A program made the position numbers and the translations under genes. Shown piece by piece: positions 23,650 to 35,040 of a DNA stretch of 64,000 nt. The DNA is taken from contig CM043961.1 in assembly GCA_014529385.2 (NCBI GenBank), positions 16,658,478 to 16,722,477 of the forward strand, written 5' to 3'. Positions within the stretch are counted from its first letter, which is position 1, and every line of letters starts with the position of its first letter. This stretch comes from Adiantum capillus-veneris. Its lineage: Eukaryota; Streptophyta; Polypodiopsida; Polypodiales; Pteridaceae. A model generated the notes under the pieces. That model ran no database searches and had not been told where the DNA came from. It saw nothing but the letters and a program-made list of their open reading frames with translations.

Positions 23650-26600
23650 AATCCCCCCTGGAGTGATGCGGTGAACGAGAACTGGCACATGAGTAAAGGG
23701 AAGTGCATGCCGTGAGGACAGGATCCGTCCACAAAGGGGAGTAAGCCCAAAGCTTTGCGGAAAGCTTCAAGCTTCTCACGAGACAATGCCTTTGTGAAAA
23801 GATCTGCAAGGTTGTCCTGTGTTGGCACATAAGCCAAGCTGGTCTCTCCTGCTGAGAGCCTCTCCCTGACATAGTGGTAATGCACCTCAATGTGCTTTGT
23901 GCGAGCATGAAAAACTGGGTTCCTCACAACTGCCAATCCGCTCTGACTGTCAGTGTAGATAGTGTTGGCAGTGTCCTATCCAACACCCAAATCAGCCATA
24001 AGGCGTCTGAGCCATACACACTCAACCGTAGCTGTGAAGACTGCCCTGTACTCAGCCTCACAACTCGAAGTGGCCACATTAGGTTGCTTCTTGCTCAACC
24101 ATGATATACATGAACTGCCAATCATGAAACAAAAACCACTTGTGGACACTCGCGTATCAAAACAACAAGCCCAATCTGAGTCCGAAAAAGCATGTAAGTC
24201 TGGCGTCAATGATCCCCCCTTGGGATAAAACAAGCCAAGATGTAAAGTGCCACTAAGGTAGTGGAAAATCCTCTTGGCCTGCCAATGCTTAGACCCTGGG
24301 CTATGCATAAATCTGCTGACCTGTGAGACTGCAAACTGAATATCCGGCCTCGTGTTGCATACATAAATGAGGCAGCCAACAGCAGTTTGGTAAAGAGTGA
24401 CATCAGCAGGATCACCAGCATCATGTAGACTCAACTTCAAACCTGTTTCCATGGGAGTGGCAATAGGTTTGCAATCCTCAAATCCAAACTTACATAGCAA
24501 TGTCTCTATGTAACTTTTCTGACACAAGGCAATACCACCATCACACTGCTTAAACTGTATACCCAAATAATGATGCAACATCCCCAAATCTTTCATCTTG
24601 AAAGTAGCATTCAAATCATCCTTAAATTCAGCAATATGTCTCTCATTTGGTCCAGTGATCACCAAATCATCAACATAAAGAACCACAATGAGAAGTACAT
24701 CACCCTCACACTTTACATACAATGTGCTTTCTGTTGGATTGTTACGAAAGCCTTGTTTGACCAAATGAGTGTCAGCTTTCTCATACCAAGCACGAGGATA
24801 TTGCTTCAACCCATACAAAGCCTTGTTACATTTGCACACTTTGTCCTCTTGTCCTTTTATGACAAAACCGCGAGGCTGCGTTACATAAACTTCCACAAAT
24901 ATGTCACCATTCAAGAAAGCAGTAACAATGTCTGATTGATGTACATCCCAACCAAAATGAGCTGTCAATGCACATAGAAAACGCACAGTAGTCATACGAC
25001 AAGTGGGAGAAAAAGTCTCTTCATAATCTATGCCTTTTTGCTGTGCATAACCCTTTGCAACAAGTCGAGCCTTATGGCGATCGATCTCACCATCCGGCTT
25101 GCGTTTCAACTTGTAAACCCACTTCGTACCAATGGTCTTTTTGCCAGGAGGCAAATCACATAAAGTCCATGTGTCATTTTCTATAAGTGCATCATATTTT
25201 GATTGCATGGCAACCATCCAATTTTTTGAATTTTGTGCTTCATCAAAAGTCAGAGGCTCCTCAACATCATGTAAGCTAGACACAGCCAAAGCATAACAAT
25301 CTGATGCATAAGATGCATGGCGAGAGCCTGAACGAGTACGACTAGTCAAAGGTGCATCCAATTTACTGTCACGCAAAGTGTGCACCAGCCATTTTGGCAT
25401 ACCTCTAGCCTGATTTTCAGCCCTTTCCTCATCAAGTACATCATGTACATCTGCATCAGTAATAGGCTGATCTAAAACATTTTCAGAAACCCCCATAGGC
25501 TGTACATTTGCCTCATTGGAACTTACATTCGTATTTCCACCACTGAAAAGAGGCAACAAAGTGTCATAAATGTCCCGTGAGCTTACATTACTGTCTCTAG
25601 TACATGACAGCAAGGGCTGAACAGATCTTCCACAAACACTATATCCCGTGAAACCAAAATACGTTTTTTTTGCGTATGATACAACCTGTATCCTTTGCTT
25701 TCAGCACTATAACCAACAAAAATACATTTGACAGCCTTATCATCCAATTTCCTGCGCTGCACTTGTGGCACCAAAGCATATGCCAAACAGCCAAAAACAC
25801 GCATGTGCTCAATAGAAGGCTTTCTATCATGCCATGATTCATATGGAGTAATAGACTGCAAAGCTTTCGTAGGACACTTGTTAAGTACATAAGTGGCACA
25901 CATGATGGCCTCAAGCCAAAAAGAATGCTGTAAAGCTTGACTTTTGACCATACATCGTGCCATTTTCGTTAGTGACCTGTTTTTCCTCTCAGCAACACCA
26001 TTTTACTGAGGTGTATAAGGCACTGTACATTGGTGTCTTATCCCACGACTAGCCAGAAATGCATTAAATTCATGAGACATATACTCCCCCCCTCGATCGG
26101 AATGGAGGTTGCCCATAGTACATTTCGAGACATTTTCAGCCATAGCCAGAAATTGTTTGAAGCACATAAAAACTTCGGACTTCGCTTTAAGCGGAAATAC
26201 CCATGCATGCCTGGAGTAATCATCAATGAAAGTCACGAAGTACAGGTAATTGCCCAAGGACGGAGTTTGCATGGGCCCACAAACATCACTATGCACAAGT
26301 TGCAACCTGCATGTGGCCCGAACTGAACCATCCTTTGGAAACTTAGAACGCTGCATCTTACCCAAAATACAGCCTTCACAAACATGTTTGATAGGTGCTT
26401 CAAGAGGCGGCAAAGAAGCAACCATATCAGATTTCTGCAAACGCAGCAAACTGGCAAAATTCAAATGACCAAAACGTGCATGCCAAAGTTTTTCATCTGA
26501 AATAGCCCTTGAATCTGCAACAGCATTTGCAAAATTTTGTCCACACTTGTCATACAAAGTGAGCTTATACAGCCCACGGCACAAAAGGCCAGATGCAACA

Positions 26601-28003
26601 ATTTCATCACCAAAACTAAGATCATGAACTGTACATCTGTCATCCACAAATTTGACTACAAGTCCAAGTCTAGCAAGTGCGAATACAGACAAGAGATTCT
26701 TCTTGATCCTAGGTACATAAAGTGCATCAACAAGTGTGAAGGAACTGCCATTAGTAGCAGTGAGCACAATCTTTCCAACTCCCTGAACTGAATAAGAGGT
26801 GTTGTTGGCACAAGTGACTGAATTCCCATGAGGGACAGACTCGAGAGAGGTAAACAATTCACGATGTGAGGTAATGTGCTTTGTAGCACCACTGTCCAAA
26901 TACCACACATGTGAATCTGCAGCAACTGACAAGCATGCATCATGGATAGCAGGATTGTAAGTGCACTCTGCGCTAAAAGTCCATTCTGCATCAACATCAG
27001 CAACATAATCTCCTTTCACAGAAGACTCAACAATGGCTGCATTTGTAGTGGAACCAGCATTTGCAGTGGAACCACCCTCTTTCTTCTTAGCCTCTTTGGC
27101 CTTCAACTTAGGACACGACTTGATCAAGTGATCATTGGATTTACAATAATGGCAACGCATCTTCTTTTTGCCCTTATCACCAGAATTGCCAGGCGAAGTA
27201 CTGCCAGCAGAAGCATTAGGAACATAATTTTTGCCACTCACAGCAGAACCATAAAAAGTGGCTGCATTGCTGTTACCACCCTTTCTTTGAGAAGCAATAA
27301 AAGCCTGTTCAACTGCACGCTGTCTAGTCTTGTTTTTTCTGGACAGTGACTCTTGCAACAGCAATGTACATAATGCATCAAACTTGACAACTTCTGGATT
27401 TCCTTGGGTCATCAATCTCCAAGTACTAGCAAAAGTCTGGTAGGAATCTGGTAAGGCATCAAGAACAGTCTGCACAAGGGAACTGTCTGAAATGACTTCA
27501 CCTGCAGAAATAAGCTACTCATTGATATCCTTGACACTAGCAAGGAAAGTGTCCATATCATCTTCCTCATGCATAATCTTCGACTCCAGCTCTTTACGCA
27601 GGAAAGCAATTTTAGCCTCATTGCGGCTTGCATAAAGACCTGCTAGAATATCCCAAGCCTGTTTTGCAGATTTTGCTGAACGGATACGAGGAACAATGGT
27701 GTGATTCACAGACAACGCAATCAATGCATGAGCCTGCGCATCCTTAACATCCCAACAAGCTTGTTTTGCCATAGGCAAAACAACTCTAACAGCTGCAATC
27801 CTTGCAGCAAGACCTACAACATCCTCAACATCGCCTACATCCTCAAAACCAAGACGTACATCAATGCCCTACACAATGTTCCAGACACCCTTTGACACAA
27901 GAACATGTTGCATCATATAAGCCCACATAGGGTAGTTGTCCCCGTCCAACCTGTCCTCAGCAGCAAACATCTTGAACACATCTGTGTTGTTGTTGTCAGC
28001 CAT
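23628..28003 (-). pseudogene. copia gag-pol of element F
   Basis: The start is taken as the ATG at 28003 (MADNNNTDVFKMF). Domains in order: gag core; zinc knuckle CHYCKSNDHLIKSC (about 27150); protease WYLDSGATKH (about 26900); integrase with HSD, LHSDRGGEY and NGVAERKN; RT with TAFLNGD and YVDD (about 24675); RNase H with SDSDWA and SSCEAEYRA. Gag through integrase share one frame, broken by stops at 27869-27871 (TAG), 27515-27517 (TAG) and 26003-26005 (TAA). A one-base loss near 25610 shifts frame into RT-RNase H, which has a TAG at 23976-23978. Family conservation suggests each stop replaces Gln. Catalytic residues are otherwise kept, so inactivation looks fairly recent. Confidence 0.9.
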
Positions 28004-28350
28004 GGTAAATGCTGCACCTGATGTGAAAATTGACGAAAATAGGAGAAACGGAGCGGGAACAACCTGCGCTATATAGCACAAACCGTAGAAGACTATAAGG
28101 CACCTGTTATGTAGAAAACGGCACTGACAGAAATTCTGCACAAAATGACGAAATAACCTGTGCAGTACTGCCTGGAGTGGAAACGGAGGCCGAAATGAGC
28201 CCATATCAAAATTCTGAACAGGCTGAGCTCTTTGAGCCTGCCCAAAAATTTTGTCGACCTGCGAACGCTCACCAAAGCTCACTGAAATCGGAGAAAGTGA
28301 GCAGGCGTGTGCTAGAGCAGCTGGCGACTAAGCCCGGGAGGACGTGACCT

Positions 28351-28362
28351 GCTCTGATACCA
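28351..28362 (-). other. primer binding site of copia element F
   Basis: The reverse complement is TGGTATCAGAGC, the initiator tRNA-Met type, two bases from the 5' LTR. The unrelated gypsy copies A and G use the same primer. Confidence 0.85.
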
Positions 28363-28364
28363 AT

Positions 28365-28591
28365 TGTTGGAATTAGGGTTGCAGAGAAACACACACAGCT
28401 TGGAGAAGATGAAGGAAGCTCAAGGCACACAATAGAGAGTGTGTTACTTAGTGTGAAATGGAAAGATAGATAGCCCTAGAGTGATGGGCGTATATACAAT
28501 GCACGGGGGAAAAAACCTCCTAAAGAGGGAAAAAATGCCCCGGCGGTCCTAGTGTGTTCACTCACATCACTACCACATGTATATGGTAACA
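28365..28591 (-). repeat. 5' LTR of copia element F
   Basis: 227 bp, near-identical to 23421-23649 with a few substitutions and a 2-bp length difference. A TGTATATA motif on the minus strand near 28491-28498 may be its TATA box. Confidence 0.9.
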
Positions 28592-28676
28592 GTATTGTAG
28601 CTCAGGTTCAGGTTTTTAAGTGCACTATGTGCCATTGTCCACCCATGTATGTAGGAGAGATATTTTCTTATATCCA

Positions 28677-29235
28677 TAGGCTAAAATACCACATGTGAAT
28701 TCATAAAAAATTCAGGGACCATAGACCACAACATCCATTTCAAGTAGACATATCTATTTAGTCATTCACACTAAGAGATAAATCTCTCTAGTATGCAAGC
28801 CAGATTTGAGTTTCTCTGGGGTCCTGCTAGAGAAAAGGAAAAATCAACACACACACACACACACACACACACAGTTATAGTTGCAGCATTTCCAATTGTT
28901 TGAATGGCATGCAAGGAAGCCTTAAAGCAATTCAGAGATACGCCACTGTACCAAACAACCACATCAATTGCATCATTGCTAATTGTCTAAATGACGCACA
29001 GGGAAGTCTTTAAGAGACTCAAAGATGCACCACTGTGCCATACTACCCCATCATGAAAGTTATTTGTATAGGCTAGAGTAGCACATGAGACTTCATAAAA
29101 AATTCAAGAACCATCCATTTCAAGTAGACACATCTATTTCTTCATTCATACTTAAAAGATACATCTTTCTAATGTGCATGCCAGATCTTAGTTTCTCTAG
29201 GGTCCTTCTAGAGAAAAGGGAAAAGTGACAACATG
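28677..29235. repeat. direct repeat with internal minisatellite units and (CA)n
   Basis: A segment of about 160 bp at about 28677-28842 (TAGGCTAAAATACCACATG ... GAGAAAAGG) recurs at about 29069-29226. Between the copies lie (CA)n at 28846-28874 and two ~90-bp units (28874-28962, 28968-29049) related to those at 22008-22236. Confidence 0.6.
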
Positions 29236-29571
29236 TCCTTCCTTTAGCAAAGTCAAAGAGAGCACCCTTACCAGCATCCACAGCAAGAAAACCATCAATA
29301 GATTAGTTTCCAAACAGCATTACAGGTAACTGGGGTGACTGTAGTCGTGCTCCATGTCACCCTAACCTATACTAAAAGAGGATAATGTTGTAAAGGTAGA
29401 AGAATCTAACAAGGAGGAGTTTAATGATCCTTCTTGAGACAGGTTAATCTTTGCCAGATACTATGCATCTAACATGGTACCCTTGTACTAATAGTTACCA
29501 TGCATGCCCATTACCTGAGTTTAGTTATTTCTCCATACCTTAGAGAAAAATTTTAAGCATAAACTAATTTT

Positions 29572-29781
29572 TTTGGTATCTCAGATGGTCTAGTCGCTTT
29601 GCTCAATGCCATGGCAGAGTGGTTTGAAACTTCAAAATTCCACATTCAATGTTAGTTTTTATGCATCAAAAGGTGCCGCGTAGATCAAGCCTATGCACCA
29701 TGCTACAAAGGTGGACTGTTTTCCAAACCTCAAACAAGATTCAAGCATTTATAGGCATGGAGTGTTTATTACAGTGAAAGT

Positions 29782-29783
<2 letters not shown>
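29572..29783 (+). mobile_element. candidate tRNA-derived SINE
   Basis: TGGTCTAGTCGC (29586-29597) resembles a pol III A box. GGTTTGAAACTTC (29621-29633) resembles a B box, 35 nt downstream start to start, as in tRNA-derived SINEs. The downstream body (TCAAGCCTATGCACCATGC onward) is repeated at 21489, so at least that part is dispersed. The 3' end is uncertain and may be the (GA)n at 29784-29833. Two boxes could arise by chance. Confidence 0.35.

Positions 29784-29833
<50 letters not shown>
29784..29833. repeat. (GA)n microsatellite
   Basis: About 50 nt, with one AAAG interruption. Confidence 0.95.
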
Positions 29834-30480
29834 TTGTAAATTTCTTTTTTGTTTCTAGCCTAAATGCATTGCTTTTTTGTTTATTTTGTCTATTATATGC
29901 ATGTGTACATCTAGGTGGTGTATGCTTTTGGTGGTTGTCTATGCCTATTGTGTTTTGTTCATTTTTCTTGTTTGTGAAAGAAGCATGGAGTTGTGTAGAG
30001 GTAGGAATGGGTGTGGTGGTGGTTCTTTCTCTCTCTCTTTTGCCTTGCCTTATTGTGTTGACAATGTTTATGCAAGTTTAGTCTACTTCGCTTTGTATTA
30101 TTTGGTTGACAATCCTTAAGCAAGGTTTCTATCTTGGGTGTTTCTTAAGATTTGTGATACAAGCTTCTCTTCACGGTATGGATGAGCCACTGGTTAGCCA
30201 AAAAGAATCATTATATTTTTGTCATGTTTAGAATGGTGCATCACTTTGTAGAGGTTCTTCAAAGATTTATGTGCTTCTCCTATGGACATTAAACTCTCAC
30301 GTTTCCATTTTTAGCCCCATTTACATGCATCTTTTCCCTTTTTGGTGTGATCTTTAGATTTCTAACTTGAGCTTAGTTTCCCTTAAGATCTTGAGGGACT
30401 TTTTCACCTATTGTTATATCTTGTCTTCAACTTTGTTTTATGATTGGAAATTGCCTTTATGTGATGAAAAACAAGCCCCA

Positions 30481-30548
<68 letters not shown>

Positions 30549-31184
30549 ATAATTCCACATATAAGGCACATGGTTTTTGGTTTGATTGGGTGTTAAAAAT
30601 AGAGTTTTCAAACATAGAACTTCTATACTGAAATTTATAGATCCCATTTCCTCCATTCTTTGCATGGCTTGCATACTTTTAGCCTCTTGAACTTGAGACA
30701 AGTATTTAGATAGGTTTTCAATCGTTAACTTGAGACTCCACAGAACAAGAGATACCTTTGCAAAAGCAAACATTGTGGCATGATTTATGATCAAAATATT
30801 TATTTGGTTATGATGTTTGATGTTTGACTTAACTTTCATTTCTCTAGCGTGGCAAAAGTTGGGATTTTGTATTCAACAATTGTGCCAGTCAAATTGATAA
30901 TTTCAGATTCTCGGCCACTATTCTTTTATGCTAAAAGAAAAGATAAAGTGAGACTCACTGAAAGAATTGGTTTACATAATAGATGCTTATTTTGAAAGTA
31001 ATGATGTATTGCTTATTTTAGTTACAACAAAGTTTTAATAAGCAATACAGACATATTTTCATACATGCATTGGTGTGAATAAATATGCTTTCAAATTATT
31101 CATAATGAGGTTTCTTATTTTAAAATTTTGAGCATTTGTTTTGTGGAGACTAAAGGCTATGGTGAGTGACACCCTCAACAAGGC

Positions 31185-31189
<5 letters not shown>
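29834..31189. other. non-coding stretch with compound (GT)n(GA)n microsatellite
   Basis: I recognise no gene. At 30484-30546 about 15 GT units run directly into about 16 GA units. Frames of 60-130 codons here lack motifs. Confidence 0.6.
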
Positions 31190-31235
<46 letters not shown>

Positions 31236-31775
31236 AGGCTAATGAAGGACTTAGAAGGTAATGAAAAAGGAAACCCTCATAGGGTAGAATCATGAGTGGG
31301 TGGTACACTTTTAAGAGTGCAAAGGGGTTTTTCAATAGCCACAAAATAGCACTTGACATAACAATTTTTCAAAAATAAAAAAATAAAAAATCTATCTTCA
31401 AGTACAATAATAAACAATCAAGAAAAGTCATGGGAGGATGGACGAAGCTTCTTTTGCATGAGATAGCTACACAAGATGGAGTATTTCTTGTTAAACGTCC
31501 TTGAGGGGTTTACTAAAAAATATGTAGAATATCACATGAGTTCAACCAAATGGGTTAATTTCTCTCATGAACTTACAGAAAATATATATACATAAGGGTG
31601 TTTCAAATTGAAAAATTGAGCATTTTGGTACATAAGAGGTCTTTTTGTTGAAAATGGTGATACATAAGGGGTCTCTATATACCTCAAAAAATGTTGAGTA
31701 AGGGGTTTTAAAAATACCTCCTGAATGCACGTGCTATACAAGATCTCTATATATTGACCTCCCCGAGACAATGTC
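31190..31775. repeat. ~590-bp dispersed repeat, copy 1
   Basis: It starts with a (GA)n run (31190-31231), continues GGCTAATGAAGGACTTAGAA and ends near TATTGACCTCCCCGAGACAA. Copy 2 at 57462-58053 is in the same orientation and highly similar. The similarity begins at the (GA)n run in both copies. No coding sequence is recognised. Confidence 0.75.
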
Positions 31776-31835
31776 GATAGCTTCTAGCTAGAAAACTCCA
31801 TTTACAACATTGCCATGAACCTGACGTACCTCACC

Positions 31836-31877
<42 letters not shown>

Positions 31878-32639
31878 AAAAAAAAAACACACACACACAC
31901 ACACACAAACATACGTTTTCTATTTCAATGCCTCGGTTGGGTTGCTCTCTTTTCCCTTTTTGGAAGCAAAATGATTGTAGAGAGATGTAGACTAGAACAA
32001 TTGAACTGTGCACTACGAAATTCTACTTTGCAAGAATAATGCAAATTCTAGCTACTCTTTTTGCTTTGTGATGACTATTGTGGTAATGTACATAGATGTT
32101 CTAGTTTTCTCAAAGAATCAAGCATCCCTCATTCATCGTCACATCAAACATTCATTTTAGATGCATAACTTTAACACCCTCTTTGTATCTTATAATGCAC
32201 TTACCCTCAAACTATGATGGCTTTCTAGGTTTGCTATATATCTATGCTTCTTTAACTTGCTTTGATTTTCAAGTTAGAGAAACCATTAAAGGATTCTAAA
32301 AATTAAATCTTTTTTGTCTACAATTGTTTTGAACTATACACAATTAAAATTAATTTTCACAGTTCTTTTTGTTAGTAAATAGCCTTTTTAGTATGCATAA
32401 AATCATTTTCATTTGCATAATCAATGAACCTTTAAACACTAGATTGGGTCTCCATGCATGGTATGTTGGTCTAAGTTTCCTTTCATTGAAGATTTCTTCA
32501 ATAGGTTAACCATTTCACTCTTGATGGTTATTTTAGGAGGATCCCACCTCCATACACAAAAATCAAGCATGAGAAAGTGTGTATGGCAAGGCAAGAGTTT
32601 CATGAACTATACAACCTCATCTGGTTGGGGTTGACGAAC
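31776..32639. other. non-coding stretch with (CT)n and (CA)n
   Basis: (CT)n at 31839-31873 and (CA)n at 31888-31907 are separated by an A run. Nothing else is recognised. Confidence 0.6.
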
Positions 32640-33345
32640 CACAACTAATGGATGTTATAGAAAAATATTGGTTGTCAATGTTCACGGAATTGCAAAAGAT
32701 AGGGCAGAAGGTAAAGCTTTAGATGATTCAGCCAGAGTTTTTCAACAAATTTATGATGATGTATCAGATGGTATACCAAGAGCTACCTATGAATGGTGAG
32801 TGTGTTGCATGGTATGCAATCACCTCTACATTTGAAAATTGTAATAACAGGCATCGTTGGCACTTGAAAAGTCCAAATACTAGGTTGTTTGGGTAGTGGT
32901 GACTGAGAACTCATTAAATCATTTGGGAGCACATAAGCAGCAAATTTCCCGCAAAATGGCAAGAGTATCGGCACTCATAAATGAGGGTGAAATAACTAGC
33001 AATTCAAAGTTTGTATATGCTTTATCCAAGCCAAGTATAGACAGGTTGAATAGTCAGCATGTTGATTTGACAATAGCCATACGTTTTGATGTACAAGATA
33101 GAATCAAGAATATTGAGAGTAAAATAGAAACTATTTCAAGGGCATGCAGCAAGCACACGTGGATATGAAGGTTTATTCAATGATTTGAAACTTATTTTTA
33201 GCAGTTACAAGATGTACGACAAGAATTTCATACACTTGAGGCTAGTGGGAATGTGTCTATGGAGAGGTAGATGGAGATGCAATTTGTCATTAATACAAAT
33301 GCCCAAGATCTAATAGTTCTTGGTGCCAGTGATTCTGGCACAATA
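32640..33345 (+). pseudogene. possible exon remnants of an unrecognised gene
   Basis: Three open stretches have protein-like composition. At about 32666-32797 is one containing HGIAKDRAEGKALDD and ending TYEW before TGA, where the downstream TGAGTG could be part of a splice donor. At 32896-33168 is a 90-codon frame rich in Lys, Ile and Ser. At about 33204-33270 is a frame starting LQDVRQEFHTLEASGN after a pyrimidine-rich TTTTTAG that could be a splice acceptor. Their heptad-like hydrophobic spacing suggests a coiled coil. I do not recognise the family. These could be real exons, a captured gene fragment or chance. Confidence 0.25.
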
Positions 33346-34052
33346 AACAAGGATGTTGTTTTAGCTTTACATCTTATCATCACCACTCTTATGAGCTTAT
33401 CATACTTGACCTCAAATGATTTTGAGAATTATTTACTAAGCTTATGCTTATTTTTACATCTGGATGAACTTAATTAATGGTACTTAGTTAACTTGGCATG
33501 AACAATACTTTTGCATGAGAGAGATTTTAGAGAACATGACAATAGTTGAGGACCGGATTCATATGGAGCCGGTCCCCCCTCCAATAGGCATTTGTATTAT
33601 AGTTTCTCTCATCAAGAGAGACTTGGTACAATACAATCTTTGTGTTCCTTGTGACCTACGTGCTGCAATAAAATGGAAATCTTCATGCATCACAAGCATA
33701 ACATAAACTTGTAGAAAGAATTAACTATCCCAAGCCTCAATCACAAGGCCTGAAACACCTGCAAAGGTGGAGAGAGATAGCGGGGAATGAGGGTAGGGAA
33801 GAGGAAGAAGAAACATTCCATAGGAGAAAGAAACAGTTCCTCACTTATCATTACTCTTCTTGATAGCATACATAATAGCATAGTAATGGAGATGGAGAAG
33901 ATGGGAAGCTTAAGCATTGAAGCATGGCTCTTGGTTGGATTTGCACTCCATAGCCAAGAGTGTTGATGTAGTCTCTCACTTATCACAAAGCTTGGAGAAG
34001 GAGGTGGTGTTCCTCAACTTTCACCAAGTGAGAATACCTTGCAAATGCGTGC

Positions 34053-34056
<4 letters not shown>

Positions 34057-34137
<81 letters not shown>
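34057..34137. repeat. (GT)n microsatellite inside the copy C LTR
   Basis: About 81 nt of pure GT, preceded by GCGTGCGT. The matching place in copy A (near 38131) has only about 12 nt, so the tract grew here. Confidence 0.95.
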
Positions 34138-34138
<1 letters not shown>

Positions 34139-34614
34139 ACTATATCCCCCTAGCACCCCCCTTCCTTGCTTTGGGAAAAATTTATACATGCTACAAGCTC
34201 ATTGGACCCCTCTCCCCCTAGCCAATCACATGCAGCATGCAATCAAGTACATGGGTAGTCTTTTGACAAGTGTCCTCCTTACCCATTAGAGAGAGAGAGA
34301 GCTTGAAAATATATAGATGTTTGTTGGATGGAAGTAGAAGCTCATTGGATCCCTCTTTAGCCCAACCAATAGCATTCAAGCACACCATGTGGTTAAGCTT
34401 AGTGAGAGTATGACATGTGTCCCATGTGCTCTTGTAGAATTCCCCTAACTTTGATATTTTTATGCATAGGAAGTTTCTCACACAACTTCCTCTTTAAGTG
34501 TGTAGGTTCTCTTTTTGACTCAAGCATCTTACCCCCCATGCATAGGAAGCTTCTCAAGCAACTTCCTCATTAAATGTACCTTAGTCATCAAGCATGACAA
34601 GCCCCTTAGGTGGA

Positions 34615-34795
34615 GTTCCCACCTCAAGCACATCCCTAGCTTGTTTAAGTTTAGGCCGGGTTTCAACCTCAAGCACAGGCCTAGCTTGCTTAAGTTTAGG
34701 TCGAGCTCTCACCTCAAGCACAGCCCTAGCTTGCTTAAGTTTAGGTCAGGTTCCCATCTCAAGCTCAGCCCTAGCTTGCTCAAGGTCAAAGGACT
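34615..34795. repeat. 45-bp minisatellite, about four units
   Basis: CCTCAAGCACA...CTAGCTTG(C/T)TTAAGTTTAGG recurs exactly every 45 bp, with starts near 34622, 34667, 34712 and 34757. The period is a multiple of three, so frames stay open and spell 15-residue repeats. This is not evidence of coding. Confidence 0.85.
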
Positions 34796-35040
34796 TTTAA
34801 CACTAACCATAGGAGGTCTTTAATGAAGCTAACCCTAAGGTCTTTTAAGCTTCATTAGTTCACCTTGCTCTTGATAGCCCATCTCTCATTTGGGCCCCTT
34901 TACCATTGGCCCCGGTTGAGATAGATCCATAAGCACATGTCTATATTCTAACCCTTGTTCCCGTTTATTCTCCCACATTAAATAATTAGTTTAATATGAG
35001 TAAATCATTTGGTAAAGTTATATATTATATTTTATGACAT

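Larger units (their letters stand above)
23421..28591 (-). mobile_element. complete Ty1/copia element F with target duplication
   Basis: The 5171-bp element has near-identical LTRs of 229 and 227 bp (TGTTGGAATTAGGG...ATGGTAACA), a tRNA-iMet PBS, a polypurine tract and gag-pol in copia order (protease, integrase, RT, RNase H). The 5-bp target duplication GTATT is at 23416-23420 and 28592-28596. Coding is on the minus strand. Four in-frame stops and one frameshift make it non-functional, though domain motifs are well kept. Confidence 0.95.
33475..35040 (-). repeat. 3' LTR of copy C (diverged)
   Basis: GAGGACCGGATTC...GGAGCCGGTCCCCCCTCC and the end TTTTATGACA match the copy A LTR. About 110 bp near the low-coordinate end are missing. 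Two ATTGG...CCAAT modules remain (34201-34226, spacer 16; 34344-34370, spacer 17). It also carries a long (GT)n and a 45-bp minisatellite not seen in other copies. Confidence 0.75.

Noticed and set aside
34039-34289. Cys-Val repeat proteins
   Set aside because: They are translations of the (GT)n tract inside the copy C LTR.
34515-34823. Protein with 15-residue repeats
   Set aside because: The 45-bp minisatellite has a period divisible by three, so frames stay open without selection.
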